Position numbers and translations under genes: made by a program. Below the pieces are notes generated by a model that saw nothing but the letters and a program-made list of their open reading frames with translations, did not search any database and was not told where the DNA came from. Positions 45,101-55,629 of a DNA stretch of 64,000 nt are shown here, piece after piece. Position 1 is the stretch's first letter, and every line of letters begins with the position of its first letter. The DNA comes from Pratylenchus scribneri (lineage: Eukaryota > Nematoda > Chromadorea > Rhabditida > Pratylenchidae): positions 930,001 through 994,000 of the forward strand of contig JAQSEB010000004.1 of NCBI GenBank assembly GCA_030063045.1. Reading direction: 5' to 3'.

Positions 45101-47414
45101 TGGGCCAATTGCCGTTGGCATATTTGTCCGCAACCACAAATGGCTTAGAAGAGGAGGCCGCCCAGTTGAGTGCGGAATTGGAGCAAAAACACATTCAAAT
45201 ACCGGACACAAATCCAAATGCCCAACCAATTTATCCACCAAAGCCAATTAATCCGCTTGTGGAGAATTGGCCTCAATTAACCGTCTCATCCGGTCCATTC
45301 GATGCTCAGCTATTGGCAAATGCTGCCGGTGGACCAACAAAAAGTTTGTATTTATTTTAATATTTTATTAAATTTAATTCAATTAATTTAATAGAAACTG
45401 CGACAAAAACAGCACAAAATTCGGCATTTGCTGCCGTTGAACACGACGACGATGAACACGTGGAAGGGGAAGCATGGGGAGTGGAGGGCGATTTGTTGTT
45501 GGATGAGGATGGCAACCCGGAAATGGACATGGAAATTGTTGGCATTGAAGGAGAGGGCGGAGATGGAGAGGAAGGATGGGATGTAAGTCACTTTAGGGTG
45601 AAAAAAACTGCTACTAGATAACCAATAAGCCATAAAGATAAGTGCATTTTTAGGTAACAAAATTGGGACTTATTTATGATTTTTTGTGAAATTTTCCCTC
45701 AAAAAATACCAAAAATTGGTAAAATATGTAAAAAAATAATGAAAAAATGCTCAAAAACATTATTTATATGTGTTTAATCAAATTTGAATCATTGAAATAT
45801 AAAAATCCACTCACTATTTATCAATTTTGTTAAATATACATAGGTGGACGAGGACATTGCCCATGCAGTGGAATCAATGCAAATTCCTGGAGCAGGCGAA
45901 GGCGAAGAAGGAGGCGATGTTTACACGGTCCCGCAAAGAGGGCATGCCGCCTCATTTTATTGGCCTGGAAGTTCACGGCTGGTCGCCGATCATGTTTCGG
46001 CCGGCGCGTTTGATTCGGCTGCACGAATTTTGGAAGAAACGCTGGGAATTGTTCAGCTGGGCCCATTCAAAACATTGTTCCTTCCAATTTATGCAAAGTT
46101 TGTGAATTAATTTAAATTAATTAATTAAAATTAATTAATTTAAGGTCTCGAGTCGTTCATTTTGCAATGCCATTAGCGCCACCAAATTTTGTTTATCCCG
46201 CAAGAAATTGGCAAGAAGCAACACCAAAATCCTCACTTCCGGCCATTTCATTAAAAGTAAAATTTACCAAATAATTAATTAGGATTTATAAAGAAAAATT
46301 AACCAGTTAATTAAAAACGACATTTTTAACTTAATGGGTAGAAGCTTTTTTTGTAAAATTTAAGTCCCGGGTTCGAACCCTCTCTGAGGCAAATATTTTT
46401 TTCGAACTTTAAATTAATTCAAATTATTTTCAGTTGAATGATTTGGCTCAACGCCTCCAAATTGCATATCAATTAACGACGAATGGCAAATTTGCCGATG
46501 CAATTTTACGTTTCCGACAAATTTTATTGTCAATTCCTTTGTTGGTTGTTGACTCAAAACAAGAGGTTTTTTATTGAAATTAATAATTTAAAAATTGTTT
46601 AAATTTTAGACAAAAAAAATAATTATTAAAAATATTTTATTTTGATAATAAATGTTTAAAATTTGATAATTAATTAATTAATAATTAAAATTAAATTAAA
46701 AATTTATTAATAATTCCAAATTTTATAGGTAATGGAAGCCCAACAACTAATTCAAATTTGCCGAGAATATTTGGTTGGCCTCCTCCTGGAAATGGCCCGC
46801 AAAGAGTTGCCACGTGAATCCGTGGACGATGCAAAAAGGAATTTGGAAATGGCCGCCTATTTCACCCATTGCGAAATTCAACCAATTCACAAAATTTTGA
46901 CACTTCGAACGGCCGCAAATTTAAGTTTCAAAAATAAACAAATGCGACATTGTGCATCATTTTGTCGGCGATGCATTGAATTGGGTAACACAAATTTTTT
47001 GGCAAATTCCATTTTATTTAAATTATTCTTAAGGACCAAAACCGGAAATAGCCGCCCAAATGAGGAAAATGTTGGCCGTGGCCGAACGTGACAATAATAA
47101 TGCATTTGAGGTATTCAAAAATTCAAATTCGATGAATTATTACCCAAAAATAATCAAATTCAGCTGAATTATGATGAACACAATCCATTTGTGATTTGCT
47201 CCCAAACATTTGTTCCCCTCTACCGCGGCAAACCCCAAGTGAAATGTCCATTTTGTGGGGCCAGCTATTCACCTTCGTGCAATGGAAAAATCTGCGATGT
47301 TTGCGAGGTTACCCAAAAAACTATTTAATAAATTAATATTTTCAATTTAAGGTGGCCGAAATTGGCAAGGAAGTCCAAGGATTGCGAATTTCCACTGTTC
47401 AAGGAGGAAAATGA
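42132..47414 (+). CDS. copa: coatomer subunit alpha (COPI)
   Basis: About 15 or more exons, first 42132-42180 ([16 protein letters not shown]). The N-terminal WD40 propeller is plain: [83 protein letters not shown] and [14 protein letters not shown]. The middle domain (to about 45.3 kb) has [26 protein letters not shown] and helical repeats such as [20 protein letters not shown]. The C-terminal COPI_C part includes [20 protein letters not shown] and ends [13 protein letters not shown]. Alpha-COP is a scaffold of the coat that returns cargo from Golgi to ER and binds KKxx signals with its propeller. Order and length are as expected (about 1,200 residues). A 250-bp intron (about 45583-45842) and one with a SINE-like insertion (46256-46433) stand out among short introns. 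Confidence 0.96.
46283..46402 (+). mobile_element. tRNA-derived SINE-like element, copy 1
   Basis: In a coatomer intron. Contains a box A-like AACTTAATGGGTAG and a perfect box B-type GGGTTCGAACCCT, followed by CTCTGAGGCAAATATTTTT. Nearly the same about 120 bp recurs at 48933-49055. No tRNA cloverleaf is intact. Confidence 0.75.
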
Positions 47415-47696
47415 CCAAAGAAATTGATGGATGGTTTTTAGCCTTGTTTTTGAGAACTATGACAATTTTGTGAAATATTAATTAAAAGTTACATTGCATA
47501 AATTATTGTTCCTTCTTTTATAATGCAAAAATCCATGTTTATTTAATTATATTTATCACATTGTGATTTCTAAAAATCGATAAAAAGTGTGTAATGAATT
47601 TTGGCGATTAAATGGTATTAAATAAAAGCACTGATTGGGATTGGGCTAATGTGAATTTATGTTGGTTTATTAAGTTTGGAGCCATCAAATTTGTGT

Positions 47697-49828
47697 TTAA
47701 ATTGTTTCTTTCGTGTCCGCTTCGCCCTCTGCCAAATGTTTTTCCTCCGCCTCGCCAATTTCCACCGAATGTGTCACCGATAATTTGGCATCAATTTTGT
47801 CCAATTCCTCCTTGGCAATGTCCGTTCCTTCCACAATGAATTTTTGGTATTTTTCAATAATTAATCGCAAATGATCCGCAGCATTCATTGGGTCTTGCAG
47901 GAATTTAGTGCACAATTCCATGATGGCATTACCCGTATATTCCGGGTCCAAATCGCCTTGGAGTCCAAAATAGCGACCAATGAAACCTTCAAAAATTAAA
48001 TTAATTTGGCAGAGAAAATTTTAATTGTTACCGGGACAAAGTAAGCCAAAATCTAAAATTAATTAAATTAATTTTATTTAAAAAAATTTAAATAAAAATA
48101 CCAGAAAATGTTTGATGTACAATGTCGGAAAATGTGAACATTAATTTTCCGGCTCCCTCGCTTTGATTTTGTAAATGCAATAATCTCTAAAAATATTAAT
48201 TTAATTAATTAATTATTGTTATTAATTCCATCCAACCTTCACATTTATTGGCCATTGCCATTTGCTGGCGTTGAGCATTAAAACTGGCTGATTCACTTCC
48301 TCATAATGCCTCCTCTCAAATGGATAAAGCCATCCGTCCAATAAAATGCAACTCTAATATTTATTTTTTAAATTTATTTTAATTTCTCTTCTTATATTTT
48401 ACCGTGAATTTCTTTTCCAATGCGCACGCCGTCAGCGCCGATGCTCCACCAAATGAATGGCCAATTGAAACAACTTGGCCAAAATCGAGTCGATCCTAAA
48501 ATGTTAATTAAATTTGTTTTTAATTAATTTTTAATTTACTTTAAATTGTGCCCAATTGAATTCATTGCCAATTTGGATTTGGTCCTCCTCATCTTTTTCC
48601 AATCCTTTGTCCATTTTTTCGAATATTTTCAACATTTTAATTGTTTCATCCACCCGTTTTTTGACCTTCAAATTAATTTCATTTTTACCATAAATTAATC
48701 CAAACCTGCGTTATTCTATGCTCATATTCCTCCTCTCCATGTGGCAATTTCTTCATTTTAATTGGAATTCTCTCTGCTCCTCCATCCTTCTTTTCCATTT
48801 CAAAAGTGTAACAACATGAACCATCCCTTCAAATTTATGAATTTTAATTTAATTTTGGTAACACTCACTAATGCTTTTGACACTCTATTTTTAAATTTTT
48901 ATTGTTCTTTATGATACATGATGATGGTTATGGTTAGTTTATAAAGAAGATTTAACCATTCAACTAAAAACGACAATTTTAGCTTAATGGTTTGATGCTT
49001 TTTTTGAAATTGAGGTCACGGGTTCGAACCCTCTCTGAGGCAAATATTTTTTTTTGGCTTGGTTTTCACTTTTTATACATTTTTATATATTCTACTTAGA
49101 TTTCTAGTAAAAAATACAATTTTTGGTGCCTTTTCCTCCTACACATTTTTAATAATTTCACTTCTAATTTACCTATGCTCTACGGCGGCAACCACAAATC
49201 CATGACTGGCAAGTGAGGCACAAAATGTTGTGTAAAAGAATCGATTTCCACTAATTCCATGCGAGAAAATGGCAATTGGGAATTTTCGGCCATCTTCCTC
49301 GATGTCAACTTGCCATTGGACGGGAATTCTAAGAAATAATTAATTAAATTGAAATAATAAAATTCCAAAAACCTTTTATCTCCAAGTACCCAATCGAGGA
49401 AAAAGTTCATTTTGCGTGGGCTCATCTCCCGATAATCTGCCAGCCCGTTGACATATTCCTCTTCAGGTTTCCATGATAAAAATTGATCATAAATTGTTGA
49501 GGAATTTTCTGGATCATGCTTTTTGCTTGGATAAAAAATTCGTGCAAAAATTCCACATTCCTCTTTCCCATTTTCCTTCTCATCATTGTTTCCAGAAACC
49601 TATTAAAAATGAATAAATATAAAATTTAAAATGAAAGCCAACCATCAAATCGGCACATCCCACATCAAATTCGCCATCGCCCAAAAGTGGAAGACAATTT
49701 TTTGGTGTCGGCCTTCTCCTTTGTGTTTGTTCAGCAGCATTGTTTGTTAATTGGTGTTCACCATTTTTGTTGATTTCTTCGCCTTCTCCTCCTTTACCAT
49801 ATGAAAAATATGAAGGAATATTTCCCAT
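47697..49828 (-). CDS. platelet-activating factor acetylhydrolase (PAF-AH, isoform II/plasma type)
   Basis: Starts at 49828 ([11 protein letters not shown]) with [16 protein letters not shown], then [42 protein letters not shown] and, further on, [19 protein letters not shown], holding the GxSxG nucleophile. [12 protein letters not shown] and [18 protein letters not shown] give the Asp and following strand. It ends at 47697 with an acidic tail. The enzyme hydrolyses the sn-2 acetyl group of PAF and oxidised phospholipids. MGN at the start would allow N-myristoylation, as in PAF-AH II (inference). About ten exons have short introns; the intron around 48.87-49.17 kb contains a SINE-like copy. 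Confidence 0.92.
48933..49055 (+). mobile_element. tRNA-derived SINE-like element, copy 2
   Basis: In a PAF-AH intron, antisense to the gene. TTTTAGCTTAATGGTTTGATG (box A-like) and GGTTCGAACCCTCTCTGAGG (box B). Clearly homologous to copy 1 across its length and its GAGGCAAATATTTTTTT end. Confidence 0.75.
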
Positions 49829-49873
49829 CGGGCTGGATTTGAATTCTTAAATGGAATTGGTTTGATTATTTAA

Positions 49874-49920
49874 CCCATTTTCAGAACCAGCGGGGCAAGC
49901 CCGCTGGTTCTGAAAATGGG
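49874..49920. repeat. perfect 21-bp hairpin with 5-nt loop
   Basis: Arms starting CCCATTTTCAGAACC and ending GGTTCTGAAAATGGG pair without mismatch around GCAAG. Located 45 bp upstream of the PAF-AH start. Confidence 0.9.
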
Positions 49921-50044
49921 GACGGAAGGAATACATGAAATAGTAGAAAGAAAGCGCTATCGCGCTTTAACAGGTGACTAGAAGGGTTATATTTCATATT
50001 AGAATCCATTCCTCATTTTTCTAATTAAAATTCAATTCGCGCAG

Positions 50045-50070
50045 AACCGGTTTAAAAATTTAAACCGGTT
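50045..50070. repeat. AACCGGTTTAAA palindrome
   Basis: AACCGGTTTAAA and TTTAAACCGGTT are separated by 2 nt, a perfect inverted repeat. Confidence 0.9.
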
Positions 50071-50131
50071 TAATTCTCAAAATAAACCTCAAATTCGTAA
50101 TCCCCATCATTGAAAACCTCTAAAAAATCAT

Positions 50132-50205
50132 CTACCCATGGTGGGATTCGAACCCGCGACCTCCGTGCAATTCCTCCCCTCTTACCAAATCGGCCACAAA
50201 GGAAA
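50132..50205 (-). repeat. tRNA-like (Ser/Leu-type) repeat, probably a SINE head or pseudogene
   Basis: Read on the minus strand: GGCCGATTTGGTAAGAGGGG resembles the D-arm with box A, and CGCGGGTTCGAATCCCACC is a T-arm with box B. The anticodon arm and acceptor pairing are not convincing, so a functional tRNA is not called. Confidence 0.55.
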
Positions 50206-50654
50206 AAGTGCCGACTTGGCCCCATTTGCCGGCTTCTAGAGCCCAGGATTTTGAGTTTAGACCCCATAAACCATATATCATTCGAAAGCTGGCATTCTTG
50301 CGGAGTGCCCTTTCTCCGGGCCCAAAATCCAAAAACCAAAAGGAAAAAAGATTTACCTGAGCAAACCAAAAAGTTCACTTTTTTAAACCGGTTTTTGGCT
50401 AATATCTCGAAACCGGTTGGGTGTTTCGAGATGCTTGATTTATTTCAGATGCGCAATGGAATTCTGCGACTTTTAAAAAAAAGATCACGAAAATCGGTTG
50501 GCTAGAATTTCCAAAACTTGAAAAAATAACGATAAACAGAAAATATTATAATATTATATAAATTAAATGAGAGGGGGTATTGGTATTCCGCGGAAACATA
50601 CTATCTGTTTTTTTTTATTTCATTTCGATTCAAAGGAAGATTTAAAAAATTCCG

Positions 50655-51030
50655 GATAATTACAATTATAATCCTTACGGAAACATTTACAATTACAATT
50701 GCAATCCTTTGTAAAACATTTACAATTACAATCCTTTGTAAAACATTTTAATTACAATTACAATCCTTTGTAAAACATTTACAATTACAATCCTTTGTAA
50801 AACATTTACAATTACAATCCTTTGTAAAACATTTACAATTACAATCCTTTGTAAAACATTTACAATTACAATCCTTTGTAAAACATTTACAATTACAATC
50901 CTTTGTAAAACATTTTAATTACAATTACAATCCTTTGTAAAACATTTACAATTACAATCCTTTGTAAAACATTTACAATTACAATCCTTTGTAAAACATT
51001 TTAATTACAATTACAATCCTTTGTAAAACA
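50655..51030. repeat. 27-bp minisatellite (ACAATTACAATCCTTTGTAAAACATTT)
   Basis: About 12 copies of a 27-bp unit; some carry a TTTAATTACAATTACAATCC extension. No relation to the GGCGGAATTAT family. Confidence 0.95.
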
Positions 51031-52152
51031 TATAATCAAATCAACATAACAATAATAATTTTAAAAAACCAATCTAAATAAAACGAAAAATTTTGACTAG
51101 AAGAACGGGAAGAATTAAGAAAGATGAGAGAGACAGTTTTAAGGTGATAAATGGGACGGAATGGGTTTGGATTTGGAAGGGGAATTGGTATTGGTACTCA
51201 AATGAAGGAAAAAGCCATAATAAATATTGATAAATGATAACGATGTTGTGGATGTGGATGGATGGAAAATGGCCAATGAATCAGTCGAGACTCGAGATAA
51301 GAAGGAAAAAAATAAAAATGGAATGGGAAGGAGGACCACCATCAGCTTTTTCACCTTTGCTCATCACAATTTTTGTTCATTTTACTTTCGTCTTTAGTGA
51401 CAGCCACCCTCCCTTTCGTCCTTTTGAAAAAACAATCAATTATTCAGTCGGCTGATCGTAAAAAAAATTCAAAGTTGAATGAATGGAATTAAATTGGGAG
51501 GAAGAGCGACGAACAAATGTTGGACTCTGGACATGGAATTTGCACGTGCCGATGTAAAAAGATTATGGCCATAAACTATAAAAAATTTTTGGAAAAATTG
51601 AAAAATTGAGTGAATCAAATAAATAAATCCATTTTGCATATTTTCCCTCCATGGAAATTGATTGCATCCATTCATGTTTTCCTTTTTTCCAAATAAGCAA
51701 AAAGCTGTCATTTTCATTTCATTTATGTCCACTTCCATTGGCTTTATCAAATTTTGACGCCGAAAATTGAATATCCTTTGGCTAAGAGGGGATGGAAAAG
51801 CAAAGGCAAGGCATTGAGGGGACACGGCAAATTTGTTATGAAAAATGGAAAATTGAATGATGTGGCCAAGGGGCATTAAGCATTGGGCATTTTTTCCATA
51901 GAATCTCGACAAACTCGATGAGCCAGCATTGACTAAAGTTTGAGCCAATTCTTTTTGTGCACAAATTGTTGCCCCAAAAAGGTAAAAAACGTCAATTGGC
52001 CTATATTTTCCTCCCCACCAACCAACAAATTCGAGGCCCGGGCCCATCCATTATTTGTGCCCTCTCGGCGGGAAGGGAATTTTGGCCATTCTATTTGGCC
52101 TTTCCCCAATCCTGTGAATTCTCATTTTATAATATTTCCCGGTTTCTAAAAA
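51031..52152. other. intergenic, no convincing gene
   Basis: Contains open frames at 51139-51354 (-), 51234-51455 (+) and 51469-52047 (-, 192 codons). None has a recognisable domain or neighbouring exons. The long minus frame has scattered hydrophobic residues and could be chance in low-stop sequence. The promoter of the CPG4-like gene must lie at its right end. Confidence 0.4.
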
Positions 52153-53783
52153 ATGTTGCTGATGTCCTTTTGCCGTCAAATTCACCAAAATTCCATTTTG
52201 CTTCTGCCATTTTTCCTAATTTTGCTCAAAAATGCCTTGGCATCCAACGAATTTGTTGGCTGCGGTGCTGATGCCGAAAAGGCGGTTGCCCAATGTTTGG
52301 ACCCAATGCTGGCCTATGCAAATGCCATCCAATTGGCGGATGGGCCAAATGGTCATCGCCAATTTTCGCTCCAAGGTCCACAAGTATTCCATCGTCTTTG
52401 CGCACTGTACGCCGATTTCAAGGCAATCCCCTAAATCCGCTTTTTCCATATCCATTCTATTCATCAAAGGAATGTACTTCTACCTTTGCCCAGTGCCAAA
52501 GTTTGTCCATTCAGGCAGTCGAGGCCAGCTATGGGTCAGAAGAGGGGACGGTAGAGGATTTTCCAATACCAATGATTCAGTACTCATTTCATTTTGGTCA
52601 TAGCTCAGCAAGGAAGCAACCAATATAGGAAGGCGATATGCCATTTAAAAGCCCTAAATATGCCCTAAAAAATGGCCTTAAAAATTTTTTGAAAACTTTA
52701 ATCACAACATAGAAAACGGCTTTTTTTCCGATCAGTCACAAATTCAGGTTCATTATACTCAAAGGCATTTGCCTTTTTTTAAAATTGATTTTATAAAAAT
52801 TCATAAAGGCAAATTCATAGAGGGAACTATAGGCTTTGTATTGGTATATCGCCTCCCAAAAATGGCAATTGCCTCGATGTGATATAAACAAAATAGCCCA
52901 AGTAGTGAATTGGTGGTATTGAAACCCTCCCTTATTGGGGTTATGAGGGGAACATGTCTTAAATATAGCCGCCTTTTTTGCCAATTTCTAGCTTCATGTG
53001 CGGAAATGGGCAAAATGAGTTCAAGGAATACGCCGATTGCTTTGGCCGTGTCGAGAATCGTCCCGATTACATTCAATGCAGATCGGAGGCCGCAGAAGCA
53101 ATGGATCGAGTAGCGGCGAGACAACAAAAAGCAAATAAAGAAGAGGAAGGTGTAGCCGAAGGACATCATCAAATGGAATTGTGCACGGCAATGGCCGATT
53201 ATTTGGGTTGTTGCCGGCCATTGGTGGAGAAGAGTTGTGGACAAAGGGCGTGGGAATTGGTGGCCAGGGTTAGTGAAAGGGAGCAGTCCAACTTGTCGCT
53301 AATAACTTTTAAAGGATTGAACCAATTTTGATAATTTTTGTATCATATTAAAGAGCAGATTGATTCTTGCCTATTTAATGATATTAAATTTTTTAGAATT
53401 GATTCAAAATTAAAGGAGCTACGACCATAAAACCATTTAAAATGACCTTTACTATAGATTAGCATAATTTTCAGTAGTTTTTTTTTTGGGGGGACAACTT
53501 CATTAAATTTGAACCAATTTAAATAAAATTAATATTGTTTGATAGCTAAACGTTTTCTCTTTAATTTTATACTAAAATCATCAAAATTGGTTTAATCCTT
53601 GAGGAATTATTATAAATGGCGCCCGCCAAGTTGGGTTAGCGACAAGTTTGGGCATATCCTTAATAATTAATATGTGGAATTGGAGATGATATGAAAATTG
53701 ATGATTGAACACAGATAACACGGGATAGCCTCCGGGTCAGTCTGCCTAAATGCCAGTTGGCGGTTTTGGACGAACAGAAATGA
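52153..53783 (+). CDS. secreted Cys-rich protein, CPG4/DUF19-like
   Basis: Four exons, 52153-52422, 52515-52579, 52992-53268 and 53715-53783, keep frame and give about 226 residues. A signal peptide (LLLPFFLILLKNALAS) is followed by FVGCGADAEKAVAQC, FHRLCALYADFK, then after two introns FMCGNGQNEFKEYADCFGRV, CTAMADYLGCCRPLVEKSCG and AWELVAR, and finally LPKCQLAVLDEQK. The Cys spacing and the C-x-L-x-x-Y, ICGNG and CG-x-x-AW elements resemble the nematode chondroitin-proteoglycan-4 (CPG4) or T20D4.11-type families, which are extracellular. Intron 1 is GC-AG (AAG|GCAATC). Intron 2 is almost wholly a foldback A element whose own GTACTC end supplies the donor. Intron 3 holds a foldback B element. 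Confidence 0.72.
52569..52920. repeat. foldback MITE family A, copy 4
   Basis: Left GATTCAGTACTCATTTC and GGCGATATGCCATTTAAAAGC; right TTGGTATATCGCCTCCC and AGTGAATTGGTGG. Fills most of intron 2 of the CPG4-like gene. Confidence 0.82.
53288..53637. repeat. foldback MITE family B, copy 3
   Basis: Left CCAACTTGTCGCTAATAACTT, right AATTATTATAAATGGCGCC then CCAAGTTGG, giving extended termini. Inner arms AAAGAGCAGATTGATTC and TAGCTAAACGTTTTCTCTTT. Confidence 0.88.
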
Positions 53784-54057
53784 TGGAAAGAAGAATTTGC
53801 TGGATGGATTGGAGGATTCATCGCATTTGACGCCCTTCCAAAATTCGACGAAATCCACCGTGCAGAATATGCGGGAACACCCATCAAAAATGCCCAAAGG
53901 GCACATTCATTCCCATATTTTCCCCAAATTCATTTTGTTGTGGTCATTTTACGTCAATACTTATTCCTGTCTTCTCCAATATATAAATTTGCTCCAACAA
54001 ATAAATATTCATTTATTCTCCCAAATCAACCCGAAAATCTTTAAAAATCCTCCAAAA

Positions 54058-54522
54058 ATGACTTCAACCACTAGGCGATTTCCCCTTCTATTTTGGCTCA
54101 TTTTCGGCGTTCTAATTTGCATTGTCATCGAATCAGCCAATGCCCAATGGGGCGGAGGATGGGGCCCACGTTGGGGTGGTGGCGGATGGGGCCGAAGATG
54201 GGGCGGTGGATGGGGATGGGGAGGTCGGTACAAAATGGACACTTATTAAACATTAGAGTAAATTCACCGTAGCAAAGTGGCTGATTTTTTGGTGAAATTT
54301 TTGTCTGAATTTTTCAAAAATCATCACTTTTTAAAAAAGTAAAATCACCGTAAATTGTTGCCTACAGTGAATTTAAGCCTATTAAAATCATAGATGGCAA
54401 TTTTAATTATAATTAATTTTTTCGCAGGTCCACGATGGGGTGGAGGATGGGGGCCAAGATGGGGCGGTGGTTGGGGGCCACGTTGGGGTGGAAGATGGGG
54501 AGGCGGACCGTACTGGGGCTGA
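54058..54522 (+). CDS. secreted Gly/Trp-rich peptide precursor
   Basis: Two exons (54058-54223 and 54428-54522) give about 86 residues. A signal peptide with a long hydrophobic core (LLFWLIFGVLICIVI) ends SANAQW. The mature part is repeats of GGGWGPRW/GGRW, ending GGGPYWG. Gly/aromatic repeats recall nematode neuropeptide-like or antimicrobial peptides of the nlp/caenacin type, but with Trp in place of Tyr. The start at 54058 was chosen because the signal peptide begins there. The neighbour at 54711-55424, on the opposite strand, has the same design. Confidence 0.82.
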
Positions 54523-54710
54523 TTTGAGGCCGATAAATGCTTGGATTCGGGCCGAAATGAAATTTGGAATTGAACTGTGAAATCAACATTTATCAATCAA
54601 AGAAAAGTGCAATATTCATGGATATATATTAATTAATTATAATGTATTCAATGAATAAATAATCATTTGTGTTTGTGTTTGGTGTTTTGTCCATTCATTC
54701 ATTCATTCAT

Positions 54711-55424
54711 TCATCTTTTTCCGAACATTCCGCCGCCGCCACCCCACATTGGGCCCATTCCCATGCCCATGCCCATTCCAGGGCCTCCGCCCCATCCGCC
54801 CATTCCCATTGGGCCGCCACCCCAAAAGGGTCGTCCCCAACCGCCGGCACCTGCGCAAAAAAATTCATTTTAATTGAATATTTGTTCCATTTTCATACGG
54901 GAAGTATTTAATTTGCCGAAAAAAAACATAGAAAATGTCGAAAAGTTTTAAGGGTTCAGTCTAGACCTCTAAACGATATAAGTATGCTAATGGATAGATC
55001 TCCTCAAGATGCATCGTTTGATTAGATTTTGATATGAGTTTAACCATTTGTAACTTAAGTTTTGAACCAAAAACCAAAATCGGTTTAGACCGTTTAATAA
55101 TCAAAGGTTTAAGCGGTTTAATACCCTAATTTTTCATTAAACTTAACAAATTATATACCATTGATGCGTTTTGACCAGCTCTATCTATTTTTGGGTATAT
55201 GGTTTATGAAGGTAGGATAAACCTTTAAATCGTTATAATTATTTTGGCCCTTAAATATTATTCGAAAATTCTTTGTTCAAGGAATTAAATAAATTACCTC
55301 CCCATCCGCCGCCCATCATCATCGGGCCTCCGCCCATTCCCATTCCCCATTGGCACTGTGTTTGGTCAACAATGCCAACCACAATGATGAATGCCAATAA
55401 AAGAATAAATTTGGAATAATTCAT
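54711..55424 (-). CDS. secreted Gly/Met/Trp-rich peptide precursor
   Basis: Exon 1 (55424-55298) encodes a signal peptide (NYSKFILLLAFIIVVGIV, then DQTQCQW) and GMGMGGGPMMMGGGWG. Exon 2 (54850-54711) continues GAGGWGRPFWGGGPMGMGGW and MGMGMGMGPMWGGGG, ending MFGKR. The design matches the Trp-rich neighbour (signal peptide, QW at the start of the mature part, GGWG repeats), suggesting duplication followed by divergence. GKR at the C-terminus would be an amidation/dibasic end typical of neuropeptides (known rule; inference here). The unusually long intron (447 bp) is AT-rich. Confidence 0.8.
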
Positions 55425-55629
55425 TTTATTTTATTTTGACAAAATTTTGGGATGAAAAATAAATTATTTTATGGTTGAATTTGGATGAATAAATGTGGAA
55501 ATAAAAATGATTGAGGCTGAAGGGGAGGATGCCGAATTGTCCAAAACAAACAACCAAGACGGCCACTTTTTCATCCAATTTTGAGTGGAACAATGCCCAA
55601 AATTGTGCGCCTCACAATTCCATTCCCGT
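55425..55629. other. short gap between GM-rich peptide gene and phospholipase C
   Basis: Promoter side of the peptide gene and 3' flank of the phospholipase; nothing else seen. Confidence 0.4.

Larger units (their letters stand above)
49829..50630. other. intergenic region rich in palindromes and a tRNA-like insert
   Basis: Upstream of PAF-AH. Holds the two palindromes and the tRNA-like element listed separately, and several AAACCGGTTT motifs (50045-50070, 50385, 50410). The open frame at 50110-50505 arises from the tRNA-like repeat and is not called. Confidence 0.5.

Noticed and set aside
50132..50205. Functional tRNA-Ser or tRNA-Leu gene
   Set aside because: D- and T-arm-like parts are present but the acceptor stem and anticodon arm do not pair convincingly.
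50110..50505. 131-codon frame containing GGIRTRDLRAIPP
   Set aside because: This peptide arises from reading a tRNA-like T-arm in the antisense direction; common false protein.
51469..52047. 192-codon minus-strand frame
   Set aside because: No motif, odd composition and no splice partners; not supportable as a gene.
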